A DNA stretch of 39,408 nucleotides from NCBI GenBank assembly GCA_045543095.1, contig JAZQMC010000015.1:1-39408 (forward strand). The letters run 5' to 3'. The notes beneath the pieces were generated by a model. That model worked only from the letters and a program-made list of their open reading frames with translations, had not been told where the DNA came from and ran no database searches. The translations under genes were made by a program, and so were the position numbers. Each line of letters opens with the position of its first letter. The stretch's first letter is position 1. Shown in pieces: positions 16,244-24,639 of this stretch. The DNA comes from Fimenecus sp045543095. Its GTDB lineage: Bacteria > Bacillota > Clostridia > Oscillospirales > Acutalibacteraceae.

Positions 16244-17227
16244 TTATTTTTCGTCGTTCATTTTTTCTGCAGCATTTTTGAGTACTTTTTCTCTTGCACG
16301 ACGATTTATTGTTTCATCAACCATTGATTTTGCAAGCATCTTTTTAGGTGCAAAAATTTTGTTTGTAATTACCATCTGAATGAATGAAAGAGCAGATGAA
16401 ATGATAATGTACACACCAACGCTTGCAGGGAAAAGGAATGAGAAATAAATACTCATTGCAGGTGTCATAAGTGACATACATCCCATTGATGGGTTTTTAG
16501 CCATTTCAGGATTTGTCTTTTTCTGTCTGATATAAGTATAAACACCCATTGCAAGAGATGTTAAGCCTGTAAGAATAGGGATAAGCCATAATAAATCCCA
16601 ACCCATTTTAACATCGGGAGTTCTTGAAAGGTTTACACCAAAAATTGTAAAATTGTCGATAAATGTATCGATTTTACTGATAACTTCAGCAGGCACACCG
16701 CTGAGTTTACCATCGGCAACAAGAGTATCAAAATGCTCGATAATAATAGACTCAAGTCTGTATTCTGCATTTGATGTGTCACCATTTTTAGGAATAAGGC
16801 TTGTATAAGCCTCCAGTGTTCTTCCTGCATCCTTAATTACATTAAGAACACTTTCTTCAATACGAAGAACATAAGAAAGAATCTTGTAGTTTACCGAATA
16901 AACACCCATCATAACAGGTAACTGAATAAGCATGGGAAGGCAACCGCCGGTCATTGATGAATAGCCTTCTTTTGCATAAAGCTCATTCATCGCCTCGTTC
17001 ATTTTCTGCTGATTACCGGCATATTTTTCTCTGATTCGTTTGATTTTCGGTTGCATTCTCTGGGTTTTAACCATACTCTTTTGTTGCTTAATCGAGGACG
17101 GGAGTAAAAGAAGCTTAACGCAAATCGTCATAAGCAACAAAGAAAGAAGATAATTATTACTTAAATCATAGAAAAAACCTATGAGATAACCGAATGGTAT
17201 TGAAAATACGTTTCTGATAAAATCCAT
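16244..17227 (-). CDS. yidC: Membrane protein insertase YidC (SpoIIIJ/Oxa1 family)
   Basis: 327 residues from the ATG at 17227, chosen because GGAGG precedes it by 5 nt; the in-frame TTG at 17239 overlaps that ribosome-binding site. It inserts and folds inner-membrane proteins with or without SecYEG. Five or so membrane segments are visible: ~25-40, ~100-120, ~215-235, ~255-275 and ~280-300. The cytoplasmic coiled hairpin is KSMVKTQRMQPKIKRIREKY. Two features are notable. The outer loop between residues ~125 and ~205 is about 60-70 residues longer than in Bacillus SpoIIIJ. The conserved groove Arg is Lys here (TICVKLLLLP). There is no lipobox. It lies in the usual rnpA-yidD-yidC-jag order. 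Confidence 0.96.
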   Translation of the reverse strand: MDFIRNVFSIPFGYLIGFFYDLSNNYLLSLLLMTICVKLLLLPSSIKQQKSMVKTQRMQPKIKRIREKYAGNQQKMNEAMNELYAKEGYSSMTGGCLPMLIQLPVMMGVYSVNYKILSYVLRIEESVLNVIKDAGRTLEAYTSLIPKNGDTSNAEYRLESIIIEHFDTLVADGKLSGVPAEVISKIDTFIDNFTIFGVNLSRTPDVKMGWDLLWLIPILTGLTSLAMGVYTYIRQKKTNPEMAKNPSMGCMSLMTPAMSIYFSFLFPASVGVYIIISSALSFIQMVITNKIFAPKKMLAKSMVDETINRRAREKVLKNAAEKMNDEK

Positions 17228-17252
17228 TTTGTCCTCCAAGTTTTTTTAGGAC

Positions 17253-17480
17253 TCATTTTTTTTGTTTTTTCTCGGGAACGGGGTCATACCCGCCGGGAAA
17301 AAGGGGATTGCACCGTAATAGTCTTAAAACGGAAAGAAAGGAACCTTTTAAAATTCCAAATCTTTCAATTGCTTCTAAAGCATACTGTGAACAGGTCGGG
17401 TAATAACGGCAACGAGGCCCGAATAAAGGGGAAATTTTTCTTTGATAAAAACGAATTGCTTTAAGCATCAGTTTTTTCAT
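17253..17480 (-). CDS. yidD: Membrane protein insertion efficiency factor YidD
   Basis: 75 residues, typical size. The sequence has the family hallmark of a short amphipathic helix and three conserved Cys in RCRYYPTCSQYALEAIERFG and LLRCNPLFPGGYDPVP. YidD is a small inner-face membrane protein that aids YidC-dependent insertion. I choose the ATG at 17480 (MKKLMLKAIRFYQRK, GGGG 6 nt upstream); the codon before it is TTG. The first 20 nt overlap the end of rnpA, suggesting translational coupling. Confidence 0.95.
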   Translation of the reverse strand: MKKLMLKAIRFYQRKISPLFGPRCRYYPTCSQYALEAIERFGILKGSFLSVLRLLRCNPLFPGGYDPVPEKKQKK

Positions 17481-17811
17481 CAATAACCCCTGCCTTTTTC
17501 AGATGAGTGAGCATTACATCTGCCAAATCGCCGCTTTTAATAAATATTGTTTTAGTACGAGCTACAAAAACAAAATCGTAATTTCCGCAAATTTTATCTT
17601 CAATCATACGATAAGCTGCACGTATAACTCGCCTTGCACGGTTACGCTCAACAGCATTACCAATTTTTTTTGAAGTAGTTATTCCTACACGACAAATTCC
17701 CGCACGGTTTTTCATTACATAAGAAACCAGTGCAGGACTCTGAAATGATTTTCCTCTGCCATAAAGTCTGAGGAAATCACAGTTGTTTTTAATTGTTACT
17801 GTCCGTTTCAA
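17461..17811 (-). CDS. rnpA: Ribonuclease P protein component
   Basis: 116 residues, usual length. It is the basic protein that helps the RNase P RNA cut the 5' leader from pre-tRNAs. The RNR signature is NAVERNRARRVIRAAYR (residues ~52-68), and the N-terminal FLRLYGRGKSF is the conserved cleft segment. It starts 25 nt after the rpmH stop codon, part of the conserved rpmH-rnpA pair in which ribosome and tRNA-processing genes are co-expressed. Its last 20 nt overlap yidD. The RNase P RNA gene itself is not in this window. Confidence 0.97.
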   Translation of the reverse strand: MKRTVTIKNNCDFLRLYGRGKSFQSPALVSYVMKNRAGICRVGITTSKKIGNAVERNRARRVIRAAYRMIEDKICGNYDFVFVARTKTIFIKSGDLADVMLTHLKKAGVIDEKTDA

Positions 17812-17836
17812 TTTCTAAAACCCGAACCGACAAAAA

Positions 17837-17971
17837 TTAGTATGTCAGCTGCTTTCTGCCCTTCGCTCTTCTGCGGGCAAGTACCTTTCTGCCGTTTCTG
17901 TCAGACATTCTCTTACGGAAGCCGTGCTCCATCTTGCGATGACGCTTCTTTGGCTGATAAGTTCTCTTCAT
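17837..17971 (-). CDS. rpmH: 50S ribosomal protein L34
   Basis: 44 residues: it begins MKRTYQPKKRHRKMEHGFRK and continues RMSDRNGRKVLARRRAKGRK, a near-canonical L34 of the large ribosomal subunit. A strong ribosome-binding site (CGGAGGAGT) lies just upstream of the ATG at 17971. It is the first gene of the leftward operon and has a perfect-consensus promoter ~60 bp upstream. Confidence 0.99.
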   Translation of the reverse strand: MKRTYQPKKRHRKMEHGFRKRMSDRNGRKVLARRRAKGRKQLTY

Positions 17972-18028
17972 TTTTACTCCTCCGTTTCATAATTTAGTCA
18001 CACATTGTAAAAATATCTGCGGATAGAC

Positions 18029-18057
18029 ATTATATAAAAAAAAAGTCAACTTGTCAA
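18029..18057 (-). promoter_or_regulatory. Consensus promoter of the rpmH operon
   Basis: On the minus strand TTGACA (18052-18057) and TATAAT (18029-18034) are 17 bp apart, a perfect match to the vegetative consensus. The transcript should start near 18022, about 50 nt before rpmH. Confidence 0.9.
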
Positions 18058-18252
18058 CTTATAAAATTTATATGTATTTTTTCAATATATTCGGTTAAAA
18101 GTCTTATTTAAAATATTTTTCAACAATATATTGTGTTTTTTGTCGAAAAAATTACTAAAAAAATTTAAAAATAAGTTTTTAAGATAAAAAATAAGCCAAA
18201 AATTTCACTATAAATTATATATATAAATAGTATATATTTATTATATTTTCCA

Positions 18253-18281
18253 TTGAAATTCATTTAAAAGTGTGCTAAAAT
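18253..18281 (+). promoter_or_regulatory. Candidate dnaA promoter
   Basis: TTGAAA (18253-18258) and TAAAAT (18276-18281) are spaced by 17 bp, giving a leader of ~115 nt before the dnaA start. DnaA-box-like nonamers upstream could allow autoregulation; this is inference. Confidence 0.6.
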
Positions 18282-18403
18282 TGATTATGTATGAAATTGG
18301 GTTACTACACTTAAAAGCACCCAAAACGCCAAATAGGGCATATTTTATTGAAATTACAGCATTTACCCTTGTTTTTATAAATTTTAAGAAAGGATGAAAC
18401 ATT

Positions 18404-19714
18404 TTGAATTCTTATTCTCAATTTTGGGAAACAATCTGCAATTACTGTAAAGATAATATGGAATCAAATACCGCTTATGAAATGTGGATAAAGCCTTTAA
18501 AGCTTATTAAACTTGAAGCTGACAGAGTTATTATTGCGGCAGAGCTTTTTAAAATAAATGTTTTAAAAGACCGTTACAGCAGACTTTTAAAAGAAGCATT
18601 TTTAAATATTATGGGCTTTGATGTGGATATTGACATTATCCCCTTTGAAAATATTCCTGAAGAAAAACCACAGGAAAAACAGAACACAGGATTTGCAAGT
18701 ATTGAAAAAGAAAAACTTACTTTTAATAATTTCATTGTCGGTCCTTCAAATAAATTTGCTTATACCGCATCAATGAGAGTTGCCGAAAACCCGGGTTCAG
18801 TTTTTAATCCGCTTTTTATTTATGGAAATTCAGGTCTTGGTAAAACTCATCTTCTCAATGCAATTATTGAAAAATTAAAGAATAATAATTCAAATGCAAA
18901 TATTGTCTATACCACAAGTGAAAATCTCACTAACGAGTTAGTTTTTGCTTTAAATACAAAAACAACTCATGATTTTCATCATAAATACAGAGATTGTGAC
19001 GCATTGCTTATTGACGATATTCAGTTTATTGCAGGCAAAGCACAGACAGAAGAAGAAGTTTTTCATACATTTGACACTTTAATAAAAGCAGGAAAACAGA
19101 TTGTTCTTACATCTGATAAACCACCAAGTGCAATTCCAAAAATAGAAGACAGACTCAAAACACGCTTTGAAAGCGGTCTTCTTTGTGATATTCAACCACC
19201 CGATTTTGAAACAAGAGTTGCAATTATTAAAAATAAAGCAAATTATCTTAATTTTCAAATTCCCGATGATGTGTGCTTCTTTATTGCAGAGAATATCAAG
19301 GGTAATATTCGTCAGATGGGAAGCTCTGTTAAAAATATTTACGCTTATTGCTCATTCAACAATGTTGTCCCCACAGTTGAAATTGCAAAGGATGTTCTTA
19401 AAGATATTCTTATAACAAGTCAGCCTGTAAGCGTTGTTGTTGATAACATACTTGAAAAGGTTTCATTTACATTCGGTGTTACTGTTGAACAGCTTAAAAG
19501 TGAACGCCGTGATGCAAATATAAATAATGCTCGTCAGGCTGCAATGTACATAATACGCGAAATTACTGATTTATCACAGGATGAAGTCGGTAAGGTATTC
19601 GGAAGAAATCATTCAACCGTAAACTCATCACTTAAAAATGTACAGAATAAAATCAACACCGACGGTAAATATAAAAATCTTATCAACGAAATTATTAAGA
19701 ATATAAATGACTAA
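18404..19714 (+). CDS. dnaA: Chromosomal replication initiator DnaA
   Basis: 436 residues from a TTG start: AAAGG lies ~10 nt upstream and the nearest upstream ATG is out of frame. DnaA binds origin boxes, melts the DNA and loads the helicase. Domain I (residues ~1-80) mediates self-interaction, domain II is a short linker, and domain III is AAA+ with Walker A GNSGLGKTH (141-149) and Walker B LLIDDIQF. Domain IV ends with the DnaA signature. That signature reads GRNHSTVNSS (400-409), while most DnaA proteins have GRDHTTV, so the DNA-contacting Asp and first Thr are replaced by Asn and Ser. The noncanonical boxes around it (TTTTCAACA) may reflect this. dnaN follows after 216 nt. Confidence 0.98.
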   Translation: MNSYSQFWETICNYCKDNMESNTAYEMWIKPLKLIKLEADRVIIAAELFKINVLKDRYSRLLKEAFLNIMGFDVDIDIIPFENIPEEKPQEKQNTGFASIEKEKLTFNNFIVGPSNKFAYTASMRVAENPGSVFNPLFIYGNSGLGKTHLLNAIIEKLKNNNSNANIVYTTSENLTNELVFALNTKTTHDFHHKYRDCDALLIDDIQFIAGKAQTEEEVFHTFDTLIKAGKQIVLTSDKPPSAIPKIEDRLKTRFESGLLCDIQPPDFETRVAIIKNKANYLNFQIPDDVCFFIAENIKGNIRQMGSSVKNIYAYCSFNNVVPTVEIAKDVLKDILITSQPVSVVVDNILEKVSFTFGVTVEQLKSERRDANINNARQAAMYIIREITDLSQDEVGKVFGRNHSTVNSSLKNVQNKINTDGKYKNLINEIIKNIND

Positions 19715-19930
19715 GATTTCGACAGTTTATAAGTTTTCAACATTTCAGTTTTCAACAAGTTAAATTTCTACTTAAAAGCTGACATTAACTCGAAAAGTTT
19801 TCAAAGGCTGTTTTTATTTAAAAAAACATTGATTTTGCTTACATTATCATAGTTTTCAACAATTTGAACCGCCTCTACTACTAATACTATTACTTATTTA
19901 TTTTTTATTTATTAAAAAAGGAGAATGATT
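19715..19930. other. dnaA-dnaN spacer: DnaA boxes, DnaA-trio and AT-rich unwinding element
   Basis: TTTTCAACA occurs at 19734-19742, 19749-19757 and 19853-19861, with a weaker TTTTCAAAG at 19798-19806, all in one orientation. The last box is followed by a short GC-containing spacer (GAACCGCCT) and then by the repeating triplets CTA CTA CTA ATA CTA TTA (19875-19892) and an AT-only tract. Box, GC spacer, trio, AT tract is the arrangement of the bacterial basal unwinding system, whose DnaA-trio reads 3'-GAT-5' on the complementary strand. This is the likely site of strand opening. Confidence 0.75.
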
Positions 19931-21052
19931 ATGAAATTTATATGTTCCTCACAAATTCTCAGCGAAGCATGTATGAATGTGCAACGTGCTACATCTACAA
20001 AATCTTCAAATCTTCCTACAATCGAGGGTATTTTAATAAAAGCTGAAAATGACAGAATTATGCTCACAGGTTATGACCTTGAAATGGGTATTATCACATC
20101 TGTTGAAGGCAGAGTTGAACAAACAGGCAGTATTATTCTTAATGCTAAAATTCTTTGCGATATTTTGAGAAATGCTCCCGATGATTTAGTTTCAATTGAA
20201 TGTGACGAGCGTCTTATCTGTAAAATTAAGAGCGGTGATTCTGAATTTTCAATCACAGGCTTTTCAGAGGCAGATTATCCTGAACTTCCATCTGTTTCAG
20301 GCGGTTTCCCAATTGTTATCAATGGTGAAATTTTAAAAGATATGGTTAGAAAAACTATTTTTGCTACTGCAGATAACGGTGCAAAAATGGTACATACAGG
20401 TGTGCGTTTTGAGGTAACAAATGAAAATATCCGTCTTGTTGCAGTTGACGGCTATAAGCTTGCTATCAGAAATGAAAAAATTGACTATGTTGGCGAAGAA
20501 AAAGTATTTATTATTCCAAAGAAAACACTTAATGAAGTTGTAAAGCTTGCAGGTGACGGAGAAGAAACAGTTTCAATGGTAGTTGCTTCTCGTCATATTA
20601 TGTTTGAATGTGGCAGATATGTTATTGTTTCTCGTCTTCTTGAGGGTGAATTCTTAAGCTATAAGAGTGCTATTCCCACAACTGCAAAAACAGAGGTTAA
20701 GGTTAACACAAGAAAACTTATCAGCAGTATTGAAAGAACTTCACTTATCATTACTGAAAGAATTAAGAGTTATGTAAGATGTATTTTTGATACAGATTCA
20801 ATCAGAATTTCAAGTACAACTGCTCTCGGTACTGCGAATGATAGATTACTTGCAGATATTCAGGGTGAAAGAGTTGAAATCGGCTTTAATAATAAATATC
20901 TTCTTGATGCACTTAAGGTTTGTGATACAGATGAAATCACACTTCGACTTAACGGTGCAACTTCACCTATTATTATGGTACCCGAAGATGACGGCTCATT
21001 AATTTATGAGAGAAACTTCTTGTTTATGGTACTTCCCGTAAGGATGAACTAA
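19931..21052 (+). CDS. dnaN: DNA polymerase III beta clamp
   Basis: 373 residues, three similar clamp domains of ~120 residues each; the protein forms a ring dimer that tethers the replicase. I choose the second ATG (19931), because GGAG precedes it by 7 nt while the ATG at 19925 has 1 nt of spacing. It starts MKFICSSQILSEACMNVQRA, and typical clamp segments follow (LPTIEGILIKA, RFEVTNENIRLVAVDGYKLA). The C-terminus reads MVLPVRMN, matching the MPMRL-type end that forms the client-binding pocket. It is 3 nt from yaaA. Confidence 0.98.
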   Translation: MKFICSSQILSEACMNVQRATSTKSSNLPTIEGILIKAENDRIMLTGYDLEMGIITSVEGRVEQTGSIILNAKILCDILRNAPDDLVSIECDERLICKIKSGDSEFSITGFSEADYPELPSVSGGFPIVINGEILKDMVRKTIFATADNGAKMVHTGVRFEVTNENIRLVAVDGYKLAIRNEKIDYVGEEKVFIIPKKTLNEVVKLAGDGEETVSMVVASRHIMFECGRYVIVSRLLEGEFLSYKSAIPTTAKTEVKVNTRKLISSIERTSLIITERIKSYVRCIFDTDSIRISSTTALGTANDRLLADIQGERVEIGFNNKYLLDALKVCDTDEITLRLNGATSPIIMVPEDDGSLIYERNFLFMVLPVRMN

Positions 21053-21055
21053 TTT

Positions 21056-21298
21056 ATGAAAAAGATTTCAGTTCGAGTTAAACAAAAAGAACGCCGTGAA
21101 ATTAAAATTGACTCTGATTTTATAAGACTTGATTCACTTTTAAAGCTTTGTAATGCGGTTATGACAGGCGGTCACGCTAAAATTGTAATTCAAGAGGGCG
21201 AAGTTAAGGTAAACGGCGAAATCTGTACTGCCCGCGGTAAGAAAATCCGCGTTGGCGACGAAGTTTTATTTGACAATGTAATTTATGAGGTTGTCTGA
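21056..21298 (+). CDS. yaaA: S4-domain RNA-binding protein YaaA (RlbA)
   Basis: 80 residues. The S4 fold is shown by FIRLDSLLKLCNAVMTGGHAK followed by IQEGEVKVNGEICTARGKKI, and the protein ends at a final beta strand. In Bacillus this dnaN-recF gene product is linked to large-subunit ribosome maturation. Its stop codon immediately precedes the recF ATG, so the two are translationally coupled. The N-terminal ~20 residues are Lys/Arg-rich (MKKISVRVKQKERRE), longer than in Bacillus. Confidence 0.93.
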   Translation: MKKISVRVKQKERREIKIDSDFIRLDSLLKLCNAVMTGGHAKIVIQEGEVKVNGEICTARGKKIRVGDEVLFDNVIYEVV

Positions 21299-22393
21299 AT
21301 GTATATTAGCGAAATAAAAGTTGAAAATTTTCGTAATATCGACTTTATGGGGATTTTTCCAGATAAAGAAATAAATGTAATATATGGGCAAAATGGGCAA
21401 GGTAAAACAAATCTTTTAGAGGCAATCTGGCTTTTTACGGGTTGTAAAAGTTTCAGAACTTCAAAGGATAGTGAGCTTGTGCAGTTTGAGAGTGAAAATT
21501 CAAAAATTTCAATGAGTTTTCAGACTGAACTTCGCGAAAATAATGCCGCAATTTTTATTGATAAAAAAAGAACGGCAAATTTAAACGGCGTAAGTCTTTC
21601 TTCCCCTCGCGAGCTTATCGGAAAATATTATGCTGTTGTATTTTCGCCCGTACATTTATCCCTTATTAAAGACGGACCTTTAAACAGAAGAAAATTTATT
21701 GATACTGCTATCAGTCAGACCGATAATATGTATGCTAAAAAACTTACATATTTTAATCATTTGATAAGTCAAAAAAATGCACTTTTAAAAAATGCGGCAG
21801 AAAATCCGTCACTTTTAGATACTCTTGATATTTGGGACGAAAAAATTGCCTTTGCGGGTGCAGAAGTAATAGTTGACAGAATAAATTATATTAAAATGTT
21901 GCAAGCAAAGGCTACTGAAATTTATTCGGGTATTTCCGGGGAAAAAGAAGAACTTAAAATTAAGTATTTAAGCAATGTCCGTTATGAAAGTGAAGAAAAA
22001 CAGGATATTGCAAGAATATATTTTGAAAACTTACAAAAACACCGCCCGAATGATTTGTATTTAAAAAATACAACATCAGGTCCGCACCGTGATGACATTG
22101 AAATTTTAATAAACGGAATTTCGGCAAGAAAATTTGGCTCACAAGGTCAACAAAGAAGTGCATCACTCAGTTTAAAACTTGGTGAAGCAGAAATCATTAA
22201 AGATTTAAAAGGCGAACATCCTGTTATTTTGCTTGATGATGTTATGAGTGAGCTTGACAGCACGCGACAGAATTACATACTTAATAAAATGACAGGTAAG
22301 CAAGTATTTATCACTTGTTGCGAAAAAGAAACAGTTTCCCGACTTTGTGCGGGTAAGGTATTTAAAATAGAAAGCGGAAAAGTGGTGGGCTGA
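21299..22393 (+). CDS. recF: DNA replication and repair protein RecF
   Basis: 364 residues, normal length. RecF is an ABC-type SMC-like ATPase that binds gapped DNA and helps load RecA through RecO and RecR. The Walker A is GQNGQGKTNLLEAIW (residues ~30-44). The ABC signature region is GSQGQQRSASLSLKLGEAE, and Walker B is VILLDDVMSELD. KFIDTAISQ and TTSGPHRDDIEI are typical RecF segments. It starts directly after yaaA and its stop codon overlaps the remB start by one base. A sequence resembling a Noc site lies inside it (21932-21945). Confidence 0.97.
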   Translation: MYISEIKVENFRNIDFMGIFPDKEINVIYGQNGQGKTNLLEAIWLFTGCKSFRTSKDSELVQFESENSKISMSFQTELRENNAAIFIDKKRTANLNGVSLSSPRELIGKYYAVVFSPVHLSLIKDGPLNRRKFIDTAISQTDNMYAKKLTYFNHLISQKNALLKNAAENPSLLDTLDIWDEKIAFAGAEVIVDRINYIKMLQAKATEIYSGISGEKEELKIKYLSNVRYESEEKQDIARIYFENLQKHRPNDLYLKNTTSGPHRDDIEILINGISARKFGSQGQQRSASLSLKLGEAEIIKDLKGEHPVILLDDVMSELDSTRQNYILNKMTGKQVFITCCEKETVSRLCAGKVFKIESGKVVG

Positions 22394-22641
22394 TGTATCT
22401 TGAATTAGGTCAGGAAACAGTTATAACCGATAAAAATATTTTAGGTATTTTTGACCTTGATAATACAACGGTCAGTAAAGCCACAAGAGAATATATAAAC
22501 ACAGCATCAAAAAACGGTGAATGTATAACGGTATCATTTGAAGAATTGCCAAAATCGTTTATTGTTACCGATGACGGCAATAAAAGAAAAATTTATATTT
22601 CACCCCTTAATACATCAACAATATTTAAGAGAATAAAATAA
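22393..22641 (+). CDS. remB: Extracellular matrix regulator RemB (YaaB, DUF370)
   Basis: 82 residues, beginning MYLELGQETVITDKNILGIF, the DUF370 signature, and located between recF and gyrB as in Bacillus, where the product is RemB. RemA/RemB are small DNA-binding regulators connected to biofilm matrix genes in Bacillus; whether this holds here is unknown. Start and recF stop overlap (TGATG), so translation is coupled. Confidence 0.9.
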   Translation: MYLELGQETVITDKNILGIFDLDNTTVSKATREYINTASKNGECITVSFEELPKSFIVTDDGNKRKIYISPLNTSTIFKRIK

Positions 22642-22666
22642 GTCATATTTTTGACGGAGGAAAAAA

Positions 22667-24628
22667 ATGAGCGACCAGATTAAAAACATTGAAGAACAAG
22701 AGGTTATGGATACGGTTGTAACCGAAACTTATGACGCCTCTGCCATTCAGGTTCTTGAAGGGCTTGAAGCGGTAAGAAAACGTCCCGGTATGTATATCGG
22801 TTCAACGGGTCCTAAAGGACTTCATCACCTTGTATATGAAATTGTGGATAACTCTATTGACGAAGCACTTGCGGGTTATTGTACTCATATTGAAGTTGAA
22901 ATTTTACCCGATAATATTATTACAGTACGCGATAACGGCCGTGGTATTCCTGTTGGTATTAATGAGCAACAAGGACTTCCTGCAGTTACTGTTGTTTTGA
23001 CTGTGCTTCACGCGGGCGGTAAATTCGGCGGTAGCGGTTATAAAGTATCGGGTGGTTTGCACGGTGTTGGTTCATCAGTTGTAAATGCTCTTTCAGAGTG
23101 GTTCGTTGTTGAAGTAAGCCAGAACGGTCATATTCACCGTCAAAAATTTGAACGCGGTAATATTGCAACAGACCTTGAAATCGTAGGGGACACAGACGAA
23201 ACAGGAACATTTATTATGTTCAAGGCTGACCCTGAAATCTTCACAGAAACAACTGTTTATGAATATGAAGTTTTACAACGCAGACTTCGTGAGCAGGCAT
23301 TCCTCAATGCCGGTCTTTCAATTACACTTACCGATAAGCGTGACGAAGAAAATATCGTAACAGAAAATTTCTGTTATGAGGGTGGTATTAAATCTTTCGT
23401 TGATTATATCAACACAAGCCGTGGTCTTACTCCTGTTGCAGATGATATTATGCATTTCACAACAGTAAGCGGTGACAGAAGTGCAGAAGTTTCAATCTCA
23501 TATAATGACGGTTACAATGAAATTATTTTGAGCTTTGCCAACGGTGTTCGTACAATCGACGGCGGTACTCACGAAAATGGTTTCAAAACTGCACTTACAA
23601 GAGTATTTAATGAATACGGAAGAAAATTCAAACTCTTAAAGGATAACGACAAAAACCTTTCAGGTGATGATGTCCGTGAGGGTCTTACTGCCGTTATCAG
23701 CGTAAAACTTACAGAAGCAGAATTTGAAGGACAGACTAAAGGTAAACTTGGAAATACAGAAATGCAGACTATCGTATCAAAAATGATATACGATAAGTTG
23801 ATGACATATTTTGAAGAAAATCCGTCAGTTGCAAAGGCTATTTTCAATAAAGCACTTGATGCGTCAAGGGCAAGAGAAGCAGCAAGAAAGGCTCGTGACA
23901 GTGCAAGAAGAAAATCTGCACTTGAAGGAAACTCACTTCCCGGTAAACTTGCAGATTGTATTGATAAAAACCCTGAAAATACAGAAATTTTCATCGTCGA
24001 GGGTGACTCTGCGGGCGGTTCTGCTAAAGAGGGCAGAGATAACAGAATTCAGGCAATTCTCCCACTTTGGGGTAAAATGCTCAACGTTGAAAAAGCAAGA
24101 ATTGACAAGGTTATCGGTAACGATAAATTAACACCTGTTGTTACCGCACTTGGCACGGGTATCGGTGAAGAATTCAATATTGAAAAACTTCGTTACCACA
24201 AAATTGTTATTATGGCCGATGCTGACGTTGACGGTCAGCATATCAGAACACTTCTTCTCACATTCTTCTTTAGATATATGAGAGATTTGATTGACGGTGG
24301 ATACATTTACATCGCACAACCACCGCTTTTTAAAGTTAGTAAAGGTAAACGTCACGAATATGCTTTCTCCGATGAGCAGAGAGATGCATTCCTTGAAGAA
24401 ATGGGTTCAAACTGTGACGTTCAGAGATATAAGGGTCTTGGTGAAATGGACCCCGAGCAGTTGTGGGAAACAACAATGGACCCAGCAACTCGAACAATGC
24501 TTCGCGTAACACTTGAAGACGCAATGGAAGCAGACGAAACATTCTCAATTCTTATGGGTGATAAAGTTGAACCAAGAAGAGAATTTATTGAGAAAAATGC
24601 AAAGTATGTTAAGAATCTTGACATTTAA
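22667..24628 (+). CDS. gyrB: DNA gyrase subunit B
   Basis: 653 residues. ATPase subunit of gyrase, which introduces negative supercoils with GyrA. The GHKL ATPase site is present: EIVDNSIDEALAGYC, then DNGRGIPV and GGLHGVGSSVVNAL (residues ~45-140). The TOPRIM domain has EGDSAGGSAKEGRDNRIQAI, DADVDGQHIRTLLL and RYKGLGEMD. The usual LPLRGK loop reads LPLWGK. The C-terminus RREFIEKNAKYVKNLDI is standard. GGAGG lies 7 nt before the ATG. gyrA follows 11 nt later. Confidence 0.98.
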   Translation: MSDQIKNIEEQEVMDTVVTETYDASAIQVLEGLEAVRKRPGMYIGSTGPKGLHHLVYEIVDNSIDEALAGYCTHIEVEILPDNIITVRDNGRGIPVGINEQQGLPAVTVVLTVLHAGGKFGGSGYKVSGGLHGVGSSVVNALSEWFVVEVSQNGHIHRQKFERGNIATDLEIVGDTDETGTFIMFKADPEIFTETTVYEYEVLQRRLREQAFLNAGLSITLTDKRDEENIVTENFCYEGGIKSFVDYINTSRGLTPVADDIMHFTTVSGDRSAEVSISYNDGYNEIILSFANGVRTIDGGTHENGFKTALTRVFNEYGRKFKLLKDNDKNLSGDDVREGLTAVISVKLTEAEFEGQTKGKLGNTEMQTIVSKMIYDKLMTYFEENPSVAKAIFNKALDASRAREAARKARDSARRKSALEGNSLPGKLADCIDKNPENTEIFIVEGDSAGGSAKEGRDNRIQAILPLWGKMLNVEKARIDKVIGNDKLTPVVTALGTGIGEEFNIEKLRYHKIVIMADADVDGQHIRTLLLTFFFRYMRDLIDGGYIYIAQPPLFKVSKGKRHEYAFSDEQRDAFLEEMGSNCDVQRYKGLGEMDPEQLWETTMDPATRTMLRVTLEDAMEADETFSILMGDKVEPRREFIEKNAKYVKNLDI

Positions 24629-24639
24629 GAGGTAAGAAA

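Larger units (their letters stand above)
17990..18403. other. AT-rich dnaA upstream spacer, left part of oriC
   Basis: This 432-bp rpmH-dnaA spacer has no gene. It is extremely AT-rich and holds the divergent rpmH and dnaA promoters. DnaA-box-like nonamers are TTTTCAACA (18117-18125) and TTTTCAATA (18079-18087). No canonical TTATCCACA is present. GTCAACTT is directly repeated at 18045-18060. It is likely the upstream half of a bipartite origin, as in Bacillus. Confidence 0.6.

Noticed and set aside
18785..18800. AACCCGGGTT palindrome in dnaA as a Noc site
   Set aside because: The flanks do not match ATTTCCCGGGAAAT; only the CCCGGG core agrees.
23569..23994. Minus-strand open frame of 141 codons within gyrB
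   Set aside because: Shadow of gyrB; Ser/Leu-rich composition is what antisense of Lys/Glu-rich coding gives.
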